Shown here: piece after piece, positions 1-11,340 of the stretch
How the letters are laid out: each line of letters opens with the position of its first letter
Numbering within the stretch: position 1 is the stretch's first letter
NCBI GenBank assembly: GCA_009602735.1
Contig: WELA01012113.1
Coordinates: forward strand, 178,715-242,714
DNA: 64,000 nucleotides
Source: Mesotaenium endlicherianum
Lineage: Eukaryota; Streptophyta; Zygnematophyceae; Zygnematales; Mesotaeniaceae
Reading direction: 5' to 3'
The notes under the pieces: generated by a model
What the model was told of the DNA's origin: nothing
What the model saw: the letters and a program-made list of their open reading frames with translations, nothing else
Databases searched by the model: none
Program-made: the position numbers and the translations under genes

Positions 1-32
1 CGGGGGGGGGGGGGAGAGAAGCGGGAACTCAC

Positions 33-730
33 ACAACGTGGTTGATGACGTGACCGGCGCTGTCCTTGACGGGCGCAAGTGTGATGAGGTCCCAGAAGAG
101 GGCGCCGCCCTTCTTGTAGTGCAGGTGGCGCCCGCTGTAGTAGTTGCCGCGGTTGGCGCACTTGTTGAACTTCTCTGCCTCCACCCCTTCCGTCTCCGGC
201 CCCATCAGCAAAGACCTGCTCCCCCGTACCGCCCCAGAGAGAAGCCCTCCAGCGGTATCCACTTGTGAGGAACGATTGGTTCTTGTAGCCTGGCAAGAGG
301 GGCCAGGCTCTCTAGCTTGCTTTCTATGGAGAGAGAGCAACGGCAACTGGCATTGGCCCATGCCACGCGGGAGCTCCCGCCGCTGCCGCTGCTGCTGCTG
401 TTACTGCTGAAGCGCATGCATGAAGGCATCAGTGGCACACCACTCCGTACTCTTCTCCTCCCTCTCTCTCTCCCTCTCTCTTGCTCTTTGTACCCCCCCC
501 TTCCTTTCCGCCAACAGCGCCACGCCCCCGCAGCTCGCACGCTGACACCCCCCTCACAGCAAATCGAGCAGCTGGCGGTGGCAGCGGCCATGGCGGCAGT
601 GTGCACGTGCCACTCACAAGTTCTTGCCCAGGATTTCGTTGGCGCTGTATCCCGTCATGGAGCAGAACTCGGGCGTGGCAAACACGATGGGGTAGTCCTC
701 GCGGGTGCCGTCCGTCACAACAAAGCTCCT
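33..730 (-). CDS. NEO: Neochrome LOV domain (two exons)
   Basis: Exon 618-730 ends two bases into a codon at a strong GTGAGT donor, and exon 33-215 supplies the third base, giving [14 protein letters not shown] across the junction. The family consensus here is GRNCRFLQG, so leucine replaces the cysteine that forms the flavin adduct. The flavin-contacting asparagines of the usual LNYKKDGTPFWN are also replaced ([13 protein letters not shown]). The fold motifs (MTGY, YSGR, HYKK, LAPVKD) are intact, so this looks like a folded but probably flavin-free LOV domain. The splice junction is inferred from phase and consensus, not from transcripts. The exon stays open upstream of the chosen acceptor, but no in-frame CRFL-like motif is seen there. 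Confidence 0.8.
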
Positions 731-3700
731 CTGCGCACACACACACGCACACGTGCGCACAGACACGCGTACACGCAGGCACACGCAGGCACACGCGGGG
801 GGGCAGGGGATCAGGCGCACGGCTCTCCCGCTCTTACTGTCTCTTTCTAATAGAAGCACATATTTTTTTGCCAAGGTTGAAGCACCCCTTGCTGGTCCAA
901 TACTCGCGGCTGGCGTGGAGCCAAACCAATACACAAAGAGGCAGAGGAAGATGCAGAGGCAGAGGCAGAGGCACAGAGAGAAGGGGGGTGGGAGGGGTGG
1001 GAGGGGAGTGGGGGAGGGCATACCTTGAAGCGGGCAAGGGCTTCCGCAATCTCCGGCCTCAGTTGCGCCACTGCCCACCCACATTCGCCCCACAAGGAAG
1101 CAGACCCTCAGCTCTCCCCTCCCTGAAAGCTGCCTGTGAGGGAGCAAGGCAGGCGGAGGCCCGCAAGAGTGAGTGTGGCAGCGCCTCCTCAGAAGAGGGG
1201 GGACATGAGCAGCAGCAGCAGCAGCAGGACGAGGCGCATTCTCCTCGTGGAAATGAGCGCAATGAAGCATCAAGGGATTCCCCCGCCTGAGGGGGCCGAG
1301 CCATTGCCCTCGTTGTATAACCTAATCTCCTCGCAGGCCCCCTCCGCGAGAGCAGAAGGCTTTCCACGGGCAGAGTCCAGAGCATAGAGGGACCGCAGGA
1401 AAGAGGACCACACAAGAATAAAGAAGAAATGGTTGCAACTTCGCAGAGCATGCACCATCGGAGCTAGTGCGCCTTGAACAGACAAGGAGGGCCTGGCGGA
1501 CGCGACGGGAGGCTGGAAGCGAGCCAGCCAGCGAGCGGGCGGGTGGGCGCGAGCACACTCACCAGGCTCGTGGGCGGCCCTGATGTGGAGCACTTTCATG
1601 CCCGAGGCTGGGGTGCCATCCACGGTCGTCGCGCCTGCCGCTGCCAAGTCGCCCTCCTGCTCTCCCGCAAGAAACAACCACCCAAAATATTCCTGGAAAT
1701 AAGCACCTGCCGAATGATGCGCTCACGTCTTCCACCTCTTCTGCCCTCCACCTTCAGCAAGCAGGTGCTGTGCTGCAGAGGAGCGTGAGCAAGAAGCAGC
1801 AGCAAGAGAAGCGGCCGCCACAGCCGCAACCCTCACACACCCACACGCATGCACGCACCTATGCAGGCACATGCACACGCAGACACTCTCACACAACAGA
1901 CACACGCGCGCCTGCACGCGCACGCGCACGCACCAGCTTGCGGAGGTCGTCGGCACTGAGCTTGTCGAGGGAGCCGCTAAGCATGAGCTGCAGCGAGTCG
2001 ATGGAGTCGAGCTCCACGTCGTTCCACGGCAGCGAGCGCTTCTTGACCGTGTCCAAAAAGGCCTGGAAGGAGGAGCGCGGGTGCATCTTGCGCCCGTCGT
2101 CCACCTCGCCCTTGACGTGCTTGCGCCCGCCCCAGCGCACCTCCTTGGCCGTGTGCGAGCGGAACCAGAACACAAAGTCCTGCTCGCGGATCTTGGCCGC
2201 CACCATGCCGCAGACGGCGTCGCCCAGTGCCTCCGCGCCCGGGAAGCCCGCCTCCGCCAGCGAGTCCGTCCTCACGCCCACCTTCCTCTGCAGGGAGAGA
2301 GGGAGGGGGAGCGGGAGAGGGAGGGAGGGGGAAAGGGTCAGTGGTTGTGAGGGCACTCCTTTTCCAGCTCGACGCCCTACAGGAGGAGCAGGGGGGGGGA
2401 GGGGGGGGAGGGGGGGGAGGAGGGCCTCTTCGCTGTAGCACCCTTGCTGCCAGCTCTTGCTCCGTCCTCTGCGTTGCCTTCGTCGTCATCAAGTCAGCAG
2501 GCAGGAGCAAATCAGACCCGGTCAATATCAGTCCCCTACACTCCGACGCAGTCAAAGCTAAGCGAAGCAGGGCAAAGCCTGTCAGATCCAGGTGAATAAA
2601 GCCAGTCAAAAATTTACAAGCTCAGAACCTGCAGTGGGGCAGGAAGATGCAAGGGGGGGTAAAAGATGGTATACCTTGTGGACAGTCATGAGCCAAGTGA
2701 CAATGTCCTTGACCTGGCGCTCCGTGGGGGTGACACCTAGCAGCCAGAAGTGGCCCGAGTAGTAGAGGGCGGCGCCGTCGCACTTGACAAGGTCCATTAG
2801 GTTGGGGTGCTCCTTGACGATGCCAAGTGGCACGTCGTGTTCGAGCATGTCGCACAGCAGCGTCTGCGTGCCGAGCACGAGCTCCTCATACTTGTTGGCG
2901 GCAATCAGCACCTCCTGGTTCAGCAGGACCCCGAAGGTCTGCACACGCTCACAGGCAGAGACACAGAGAGAGAGCGAGAGAGAGGGAGAGAGAGAGAGAG
3001 AGAGTGTGAATCCTTCTGGTAAAGGAAGGAGACCAGGTTTGGGGACTATGTGTCCGCAGAGACAAGCTCGGGTTCCTGAGAGAGGTGCAAGCATGAAAAA
3101 CCCTGTCCAATATTATAAATATTAATACTTTGATATAACAAAGCTGCTTTGAAAGAAAACAGCCTTGCCTTCAATTACAGAAAAAAAATCAAGTAAAATC
3201 AAGTAAAACTATCGATTTCGGCACAAAAAGCTGATGCAAAGTTTTTACGAGGCAATATTGCTTGGCAATATTGCTTGTCATGTTATACACAAACTAATTG
3301 ACAAGCAATTCAACAACTACAGGAACAAGGAAAGATCAAAAAAAATAGAATAAAATAAACCACCAATTTGTTGTTCCAAAAAGACTGAGGGAGGGGGGGG
3401 AAGGGGGGGGCATGCCCCAACCAAACAACAGAGAACAGGAACCAAGAGACAAAGCAAATTATAGAAACAAAAGCAAGTATAAAGAGCCCGCACCTGCATG
3501 ACAAACTCGCAGCCCTTGCGCAGCGGGAAGGGCGCATAGCGCGGCGTGCAGTGGTGGCACACCACCAGCCCCCACAGCTTCTTCTGCTTCGGCTTCAGCT
3601 CCTCGTGTGGGTCCAGGTCGTCCTTCTTCTCGTTCACCACCACCGCCATGGTCAGTGACGCCGCCGACCCCATGTTGATCATATACTGGTTGTGGCACCC

Positions 3701-6700
3701 GTGCGCCGCCCGCAGCGTCGAGTCTGCCAGGCTGATGGGCTCGTCGATGTCGGCCACCTGCTGCACCTTCACCTGTGTGCGTGCGCGCCCCGAGACAGGC
3801 ACAGCAGGCGGGCAACCGGGTGTCAGGGAGGAAGCGCAGGGGCACGAAGTGGAGCCTCACGGAGCGAGAGAGCGAGAGAGCGCGAGAGAATGAGAACTGG
3901 GGGGCACAGGTGCAGCTCATGCTAGAGCAGAGCAACAGAAAGACGATAGCAAGCGCAACAGCTGCCCGCACTGGAGGGGCGGAGGACAGAGCACAGGGTG
4001 CCAGCTGGCAGACAGGCAGGTACGCGGGCCGGCATCAGCAGGCAGGTATGAGGCAAGTGGCGGACGGCAGCAGCAGCGACAATACCAGGGTGCTGGCGGC
4101 GTTGCAGATCATGCGGCATCCGACGCGCACAAACAGGTTGCGCATGGCCTGCACGCTCACACACACCACAGCGCAGACAAGGGCACTGGTTAGACCTCGG
4201 CCGTCCGTCCATTGTCGCGTGCCATCATGGCGGGAGGGCGCACAAAAGAGGCACGGAAGGCCCGCCATGTGCGGCACCAGCAGCGGCCGGGGAAGACCAG
4301 CAGAGAGCCGCCAAGAGAAGAGGAAAGGGGGAAAGAGGGAGGGGGGAAAGAGGGGGAAAGGGGGGAGGGGGACAAAATGGAGGAGAGGGGGCAGGCACTT
4401 ACAGAGTGGGCAGGCAAGATCAGAGCAAGGGGCAAGAGCAAGGAGAAGGGCAAGGTGGGGGTGGGGGCGGGCGGCAGGCACCTGCGGGATGTCGGTGGCG
4501 GGGAAGTGCAGGCCCAGGTAGGGCACGAGGTCGTCGCGCACCGACTCCGCCAGCACCTCGCCGTGCTCGTCCTCGTGGATCTTGTACGCCATCACGCGGT
4601 CGTACCCCGTCAGCTCGCGCATCTCCTCCACCACCGTTTGGCACAGCTGCGTCACGTCGCCGCCTGCACCACGCCCGTTCTGTTTGTCAGCGGGGCGGGG
4701 CTACGGGGCAGCCTGCGCTACGGTACCGCACTCTATGTGTGTCAACACTGCCGCCCAGGGCTGGCTGCGTCTGCTGCTACCCGGCTTCTCCACGGTGTAA
4801 CGTTCTCTACTTCGTCGTAGGAATTGGAGAGGGAGGGAGAGCACAGAAGACACGGCAAGGGGGGGCGATATCTGAACAGAGGTATGTTCATTAAATTTGC
4901 GGGCGATCATCAGCTGTAGCACATAAGTGAGCCGGTCAGTGGCGGTTGCTTTCAGACTGGTATCCAAATCAATGGTCTTGTACATGGCCGATCCGAGTAC
5001 TGCAATGGATAAAGGCATGGCGCCTGCTCCGGTGCTCTGGTGCATGAGCCGGTATTTGATAAACCCGTCGTATTCTTTGTTATATGTAGTACGGCCCACA
5101 CCGATCATCAGGTCTTTGGCAATACCAAAGTCGAACCCAAAACGAAACGAGGCGCCGTCGAGACCGAATAATTCATACAGGCCCTGGTTCACCGGCGAAA
5201 AACGGTGATTGATGCGAAAGTCCATACTTCCAGGACCCGTGATTTCTACCGTATGCGCATTTACCAGTCGTGTAGAATAAAAAGTANCTTGGGCCAGGGC
5301 CTTGGCCCCCGACACGTCTCTCAGGCTCCCCGCCATCGACAGGCCCTGCAACACGCAACACGCGTTGTGCCCAAGCTCGTGAGTCCCAGATGATGAAGGA
5401 AATGAGCGTTGCTATTCAGACATGAACTCTCAGCTGGACAGCGCAGAGCAGGGCAGGCTGCTCCAACCCAGGCTGCCTTGGCCAGCTGGCTTAGCACGTC
5501 TGATGGAGCACCCCCTGCTATGCCAGAGCCAGAGCTAGAGCTTATCCAACAGTCACATGCAACACACGCACACACGCACACACGCGCGCACACACACGCA
5601 TACACACACACGCACATGCACACGCACACGCACACATCCTCGCAGGCGGAGGACTGGCTGGCAGCCAGGCGACACCACCAGCAGGGCAGCAGCAGCAGCG
5701 GCAGCCACGGCAGCAGCAGCAAGGCAACAGCAGCGGCGTCAGTGGCAGCGCAGTGGCTGGGGGGCGCGCGTGCGCACCTGGTCGTCCGGGGGGGCCAGGG
5801 GCTCGAGGTCAACAATGATGCCGGCGTCGTTCTTGTGCAGGATGGCGTAAAACTCCTTCCCGCCGTTGCGCAGCGCCACGCACAGCGGCTCCTTGCCCGT
5901 GGTGCGCGTGCCGCACTCCTTGTGCAGCAGCGCCGCGCTCGCCTCCGAGAACAGCATGCGGGCGTCCGCGCCCAGCCTCGCGTCCTGCGCACGCGCGCAT
6001 CCCGCAACACGGCACACGAATACTTGGTGGCATCAGCAGGAGAGGGGGAGAGGAGAGGAGCTCAGAGGGCGGCGCCAGTGCCGGCCCAGCTTTCCCAACA
6101 GTAGACGGCACGCGGTGCCCCTGGCGCAGCGACCGGCCGCACAGCACCCCCTGCTTCCAAGAGTACCCGCACGAGCAGCAAGGGCTCCCGCGCATCCTCG
6201 TTATGTCTCTTTCATTCCCTCCCCCTCCCTCGGTGACTTTGCAGCACGTGGCAAATGGCCCCAAACCAAAAATACGCCCCAGCACAAGGGCTGGCAGGGA
6301 AGCAAAAGAGAGAGACAACTCGAGGCCAGTCACCGTGCACAAGGAGGCAGGACCTAGGCAGGCAGGCCCCTCCCAAAGGGGAGCGCAGACTTCAGGAGAG
6401 TGAGTGGAAGAGGGGGAGAAGCACCAAGACAGGACAAATAACAGCAGGGATTTTGAGAGAGAGAGAGAGGGATGGAGGGAGAGAGTGCGTGTGGGGGGGT
6501 ACCGGGTTGTCGAGCATCTGGGGCCCGTTCTCACTGATGGACAGGATGCGCAGCGCGCGGACCTCCACAGCGACCACCATCATGACGCCGTGCAGCTGCG
6601 TGAGGCCGCCCCTCTCCATGCGCTGCAGGTACGCCTTGGCCTCCATGTGCTCCCATGGCTTCTGCCCGTCCACTTCCGACACCTGGCTGTAGTCGAACCC

Positions 6701-6730
6701 CGCGCTCGTTCCCGTCGAGTTCTCGTAGGC
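33..6730 (-). CDS. NEO: Neochrome: phytochrome photosensory module fused to LOV domain (partial)
   Basis: Chimeric red/far-red photoreceptor. Exons read on the minus strand with GT/AG borders and matching phases: 6503-6730, 5778-5984, 5288-5345 (interrupted), 4482-4663, 4086-4148, 3494-3772, 2675-2938, 1934-2287, 1563-1656, 1024-1070, 618-730, 33-215. In order they encode the N-terminal PAS ([26 protein letters not shown]), GAF ([20 protein letters not shown]; bilin site [10 protein letters not shown]), PHY ([43 protein letters not shown]) and, after a short linker (AEALARF), a LOV domain ([46 protein letters not shown]). Known family: phytochrome plus LOV1, LOV2 and a Ser/Thr kinase; the second LOV and kinase would lie beyond position 1. 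The start-codon exon upstream of 6730 was not found. The bilin cysteine is kept, so the phytochrome half should be photoactive; the LOV lacks its cysteine (see findings). A phytochrome with an ordinary C-terminal PAS is less likely because the linker and LOV motifs are clear. Confidence 0.88.
734..797. repeat. CA-rich microsatellite in neochrome intron
   Basis: Alternating CA/CG dinucleotides with CACACGCAGG repeats, directly upstream (gene sense) of the LOV exon acceptor at 730. It forms the TG-rich tract before that splice site. Confidence 0.8.
1835..1935. repeat. CA/CG-rich microsatellite in neochrome intron
   Basis: Degenerate CACACG, GCACGC and ACACTC repeats that begin right at the donor of the PHY-domain exon ending at 1934. 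Confidence 0.75.
2955..3006. repeat. GA-rich microsatellite in neochrome intron
   Basis: A nearly pure GAGAGA run with a few interruptions, upstream (gene sense) of the exon starting at 2938. On the gene strand it is a CT tract and may act as the polypyrimidine stretch. Confidence 0.8.
3494..3772 (-). CDS. NEO: Neochrome exon with the bilin-attachment cysteine
   Basis: A 93-codon, phase-0 exon covering the C-terminal half of the GAF domain. It reads through the canonical phytochrome chromophore motif; the cysteine codon of [10 protein letters not shown] lies at 3695-3697 on the minus strand. [21 protein letters not shown] is the usual end of the GAF domain. Flanking splice sites are clean (acceptor ACAG, donor CAG/GTG). 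Keeping the cysteine and its neighbouring histidine implies covalent bilin binding and red/far-red photochemistry, by established phytochrome knowledge. Confidence 0.9.
4862..5287 (-). other. Bacteroidota-like coding segment, probable assembly contamination
   Basis: About 425 bp read on the minus strand as part of a beta-barrel protein of the DUF5777 type known from Bacteroidota: [52 protein letters not shown]. It lies in the middle of neochrome sequence, lower in GC than its surroundings, and ends at a lone N (5287) exactly where the phytochrome exon reading [19 protein letters not shown] stops short. The expected rest of that exon and the start of the intron are absent. The left edge near 4862 is approximate. 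A horizontal insertion would not explain the N or the missing exon tail, so a wrongly joined contaminating read or contig is the best reading. Confidence 0.85.
5559..5637. repeat. CA-rich microsatellite in neochrome intron
   Basis: A CACACA/CGCACA run within the intron that separates the exons at 5778-5984 and 5288-5345. Confidence 0.8.
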
Positions 6731-9572
6731 TGGCCACAAACAGCCCGGCAGACGGCACACGGTTAGGCGGATGAGGAATCGCATCAAGCAAGGAGGCGCC
6801 CTATCATTTGTTCTGTTTGTTTTTGTATTAAGAGAGGATATCCAGCTGATGCTTGAGCTTCAGCTGCTCGAGGCAGAAGCAGGAGGAGCACAGCAGGACA
6901 GTCAGGAGGCCTCAAGGCGTCCGGGAGAGGGCAGCCGTCACTGGCCTGCATATCAAGTCAGGAAGAGACAGCTGGACTCTGCACGGTGATGTCGTCAAGT
7001 TGAGGCTGCAAGCATTGCTCAGGGCTTTCTTCAGCTCACGAGAATCGCAAGAGCACCCTCAGGGTGAGTCCGCAACAAGCTCTTAGCTGCATTTAGTTGC
7101 AATACCTTTAGCGGGCAAGAGTCAATGTTGCTGCATGAGAAGCAAGCTAATGAGAGTAGAAAACGCAAGGGCGCCAAGCATTACCTTGATTCAGGAGAGC
7201 ATCAGCTCTCCCCTGCACATCTGCTGCTGACTGGCCAGGACGCAGGCGCGACCTGTGCTGTACTATTCTGGACCCTCCTCCGTCCATTGTTGCTTGACGT
7301 GCTCAGGATATGCTGCCGTCGTTACTCCTGAAGTTACACACAGTCCTCCGGTCAAGCTTTGACAACAACAAATTCGAGCATATTATGACTAGCAATCGCC
7401 AAGTCGTTCGTAGCTGTGTCGTGCACCCGTACGCACTCATGTACGTGAACGGTCTGCAAACGACTGAGGGTTGCAGCAAAGAGGCCGTTCGCCAGCGACG
7501 ATTTTAGAACCTACTGAGAAACCTAGATACTCTTTGCACATAACCAGCAACCAAATTCCTGCTCATTGTCTTGTTCAAATACTCAAATGCTCAAATCCAG
7601 CTGCCAATTCAAGAGTTTGAACACCGGAATCTGTCAACATGGGCCAGGACAGAAGGGGCACAGAAGAGACGAACAATATTAGCACTACAATCCTTTTCTA
7701 TGTCAACGTACCCTGCGTTGCAGTAAGGATGGTTCCGTCAGCTGTCGCCTTAATCGTCTAACTTCTTTAAATGGAATGCTGTAGAAGTGACTTCCAGAAT
7801 TCAGTCTTCGTTTCTCTTGGCTTACAGTCCAACTTCTGCTATATTGCCAGCGACAACTACTAATGAAGCTGATTGATGCTGGTTGCCCCCGAACGTCGAA
7901 GTCCTAGTAATTGCTGGTGGGTGACGATTTGCAAAATCCATGCTCCATGTGCGCAGCTATCAAATGTCCCGCTTACGTTACAGTGCCGGCCAGCTTGCGC
8001 GTGCGTGTACAGTCATACGCAGTTGGTAGCAGTCGGTATCTCATGGTGTCTGATGGTATCTGATATATATACGCCTACATCTGCCTGTTTAATTCCTTAT
8101 CGTATACAGTGTAGACAAAATATTATGAGAGAAATTTACGTCTGTCGCATATCTGTTGCTGTTTGTTGCTGTCTCTCGCTATGAATGTCGATTTTATTAG
8201 AGTAGTCTAGCACATAAAGAGATACAACTGCAATTTGCTATATATTATCTCAAAAGAGGGGCCAAGGGCTGTAAGCTCCTGGGCCCTGAGGCTGCCTGAA
8301 ACATCCTTAATGCGCGCGCCTTCGCCGTTGACGCTTTTGTTATATTTCGAGATTCGCTGCTATCCAACCAGAAAGTGTCAAAGCACAAGTATTTCTTTGT
8401 ACCTGATTTCACGAAATATGTGGCTGAAAAGTGCCTTCTGACGTGAAAGTGTGTATAATACGACACGTAAAACTCAAACGTAATCATGTTCGTAACAGAT
8501 TTATTTGGCGTCCTGTGGCTCAGAGATCTCGCGTGGTGGTCACCTTGGTCCAGCCTACAGCCCAGTGTGGCCCAGTGCCCAGGCTGGCCTAGGTCCCTGC
8601 CTCCGCTTGCAGATGTGTACAGGAGTCTGCAAACCACTCTACTGCGCTAAATGTTCTGGAATGTGGTCCATTGGAGTCTGGACTCGGGACTCTGGAGCTC
8701 TAAAGTCTGGACTCTGGACTCTGGCGGCTGGCCCATGCTGACTCTACCAACTGTTACCAACTACCTTCCCATTTCTCAGGAGCATATTATCGGCAACTCA
8801 GAGCAATTCTTCTGATTTCATCGGATGTCACGTGCTCTGAAAACTTCTCTGTGATATTTACTCCAATCCTCCTGGATCACTTGTTTACAGGAGCCAAACA
8901 TAATCATCTGGATTCTGGACTCTGCACCTGCTCTGCTCTGCCTGCCAGGCGCATGCTCTCGAGTCTCAACCACCACCGGAAAGGAGCTACAACATATATC
9001 TGAAACCATCTGAAACAATGAAAACGGGGGCTTTTTCTGCCCTCTTTTTTCATAGCCAGCCCAAAAGCTTCCGTTGCTTTTTGTGACTCCCCCTTTTTAG
9101 GACTGTCACATTGGATTAGATGCATCTTTGTGTTGGCAATCCGGATAAGGCGACCAGAGAGTCGATATAGCTGACTCGATTTTCTCGTAATCCACTACTT
9201 TTGCGCACTTTTTCTGACTTCCTACTTTTGCCCGTCGCGTGGTTTCCATTTACAGCAATATATCTGAAGCACGCATGCCACATTTTTGGACTTCAGGACA
9301 CACTCCTCAGAGTGCCTCAGAGCACCGCAGAGTACTTACTCCGGAGTCGTGAGTCCAGACTGGTCCACCAGACCCACACTCAAGAGTCCAGACTGAAGTG
9401 TCCATACTCCAGGTTCCACTGTTCCACAACATATTTACTGCAAACTCCATAGAAGACCCCTCGATACATAACTTTTTGGATGTTATTTGCTATTTCGAAT
9501 GTTGTAGAACCCGATTCAAAACAAAGATGTCTTTTACAACCCTCATGAAACCTGTAGCGTCTGTTACAAGTT
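6731..9572. other. Intergenic region upstream of neochrome
   Basis: No convincing gene. It should hold the neochrome promoter and first exon (minus strand), but I could not find the usual phytochrome N-terminus. GC falls towards the level of the transposable-element block. Between about 8660 and 9415 the 9-bp motif GTCTGGACT recurs, in one orientation at the left and the opposite at the right, as in a fold-back element. ORFs here are short and have no recognisable domain. Confidence 0.5.
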
Positions 9573-9802
9573 TGACGGCGACGCATGCGTGACGCAAGTC
9601 ACGGCCGCCCAGGTACGGAAAGTCAATGTTGACTCACCGACCAAATGACCAACCTCTGCGTAGTCAGCATTGAAAATTCAAGTCCGAGTCACACGAAAGC
9701 CTCACTGTGGTAAGTCAAAACCGACACTCTGTAATGGGTGGGGTTTGACAAGCCGAGTCTGCTGGAAAGTTGACCATGCTAGGACCAGCAAATGGTCCGC
9801 AC
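9573..9802 (+). mobile_element. Family F LTR fragment, left part
   Basis: From TGACGGCGACGCATGCG onward this stretch matches, on the opposite strand, the sequence running down from 56081 at the 5' end of element F. Shared words include TTTGACGG, AAAGTCAA and TTGACTCACC. It is therefore an F-family LTR in plus orientation. It is interrupted by the hAT element and resumes at 16354. Confidence 0.65.
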
Positions 9803-10599
9803 CCTAGTTATGGAAAACGTATTTGGCCTAAACGTAAAACGTGGACGTCTACACGTATTACGTTGACTATTGCCGTATAACGAGCTAAATACGTGTGTCG
9901 GCACAAAGACCAACATACAAATCGAACGCGCGTGTGTGAAGCAAAGAAATCGTTGACATTGACAAACTGACCGAACAAATAACAAAATTACGTCCAGTCA
10001 TCGCTGATAACGCGGGAATTGGCTGACGGGGAAGCATTTGAGTTTTAATGACTACAGCTGTCAAGATTACTCTTCAGCCCATGACCACCAACGTCGATCT
10101 AGTTTACACTAACGCACGACATCGACAAGCCGTAGCCCACCAAATTGGCAATCAGCTTCTCCATATGCTCAAGTCTGGCACAAGTTCACTGCTTCGCTGC
10201 TACATTCAGTCACGAATCCTGATCCAGCCACCATTTCTCGCAATGTCTTAGAAATTTTTCTAAGTATTTGTTATTAGGGTGCTGGTGAAGATGGGCAACC
10301 GTGGGAACTCCCTTTTTATTGACTCACAGGACAATGAAGAGCCACTAGTGGAGGTGGAGGAGGACCCTAGTGTAAGAGATGGCAGCAAGTCCAACAACAA
10401 ACGTAAGTTTGACATACATTCCACGTCCTTTTGGCGCAGATTGTTTCTTAGCATGTTGTGGAGCTTGTGTGCCATATTGAATGCTGTGTGTTGTTTTCTG
10501 TATTATAAATTTGTGATGTTTTTAAGGATTCTCATTGAGTTGTACACGGGCATGTCTCAGGTTCGGTTTTATTTGGTCTAGGGTATGTGTTGTTATTAT

Positions 10600-11340
10600 C
10601 CATCTCCACTCATACTGTCAAGTGCTTTCTCTTTTCTACAGTTCTGGATGTGCAACGTGTGCTTTCCTGGTGGCTGCTGTCTGATGTGATTTAGGCCATT
10701 ACTTATTCTGTAGTGTCTACTATCTTTCTTGATATTCTGTCTGCTATTCTGTCTGCCACATTGTGCATTTCATTTGTGCATGTGCTGGCTGCTATTGATC
10801 CTACGTCTGTTGGAAGTGCTTTTGTTTATGCAGCCTGCTGCCAAGTGGGTGTTGTCATTTGCTTTTATACTTGTTATGCACTTCACAGTCCCCGTATGCT
10901 ATTTTTGATTCTGTAAAGAGTTTGCTTTATTTTGTGTAGTTTTCTTGTGTGTGCTTTTTTGGATCTTTCTTGTGTGTGCTCATTTTAGTTTGCTCTTATT
11001 GTTATCTGTTTATGTTTTGGCTTGCTCATTGTTATTTGTTTGCTGCTTCCTGTTATGGCTGCTCTATTTCCTATGTGCTTTTGGTCTTCTGCTAGACTGC
11101 TGCTCTTCTGGCTGCTGTGTTTGGCGTATGTGCTTCTGTGTCTAGCTTATATTGTTTGTCTTTTGTTATTTGCGCTCAAATTGTTTGCTGCCTACTGTTC
11201 TTTGTCATTCTTATTTTTGCCTCTTGTTGTTATATTTGTTTTTCCTGTGCGCTTTTTTGCAAGTCTGTGCTCTTATGCCTGCTGTGTTCGCATTATTTAT
11301 TTTTTTGCTGCCTGCCCATTGTTCCAAGTCAACCTCTAAT
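10600..11340. repeat. T-rich degenerate repeat in first hAT intron
   Basis: TG/CT-rich sequence with recurring TGTGTGCT, CTGCTGTT and GCCTCT words related to the clearer 135-bp arrays further right. It lies between the acidic first exon and the acceptor near 11381. Confidence 0.5.

Noticed and set aside
4862-5287. Horizontal transfer of a bacterial barrel gene into the alga
   Set aside because: The segment is a fragment, ends at an N, and replaces needed exon sequence of a conserved gene; contamination is simpler.
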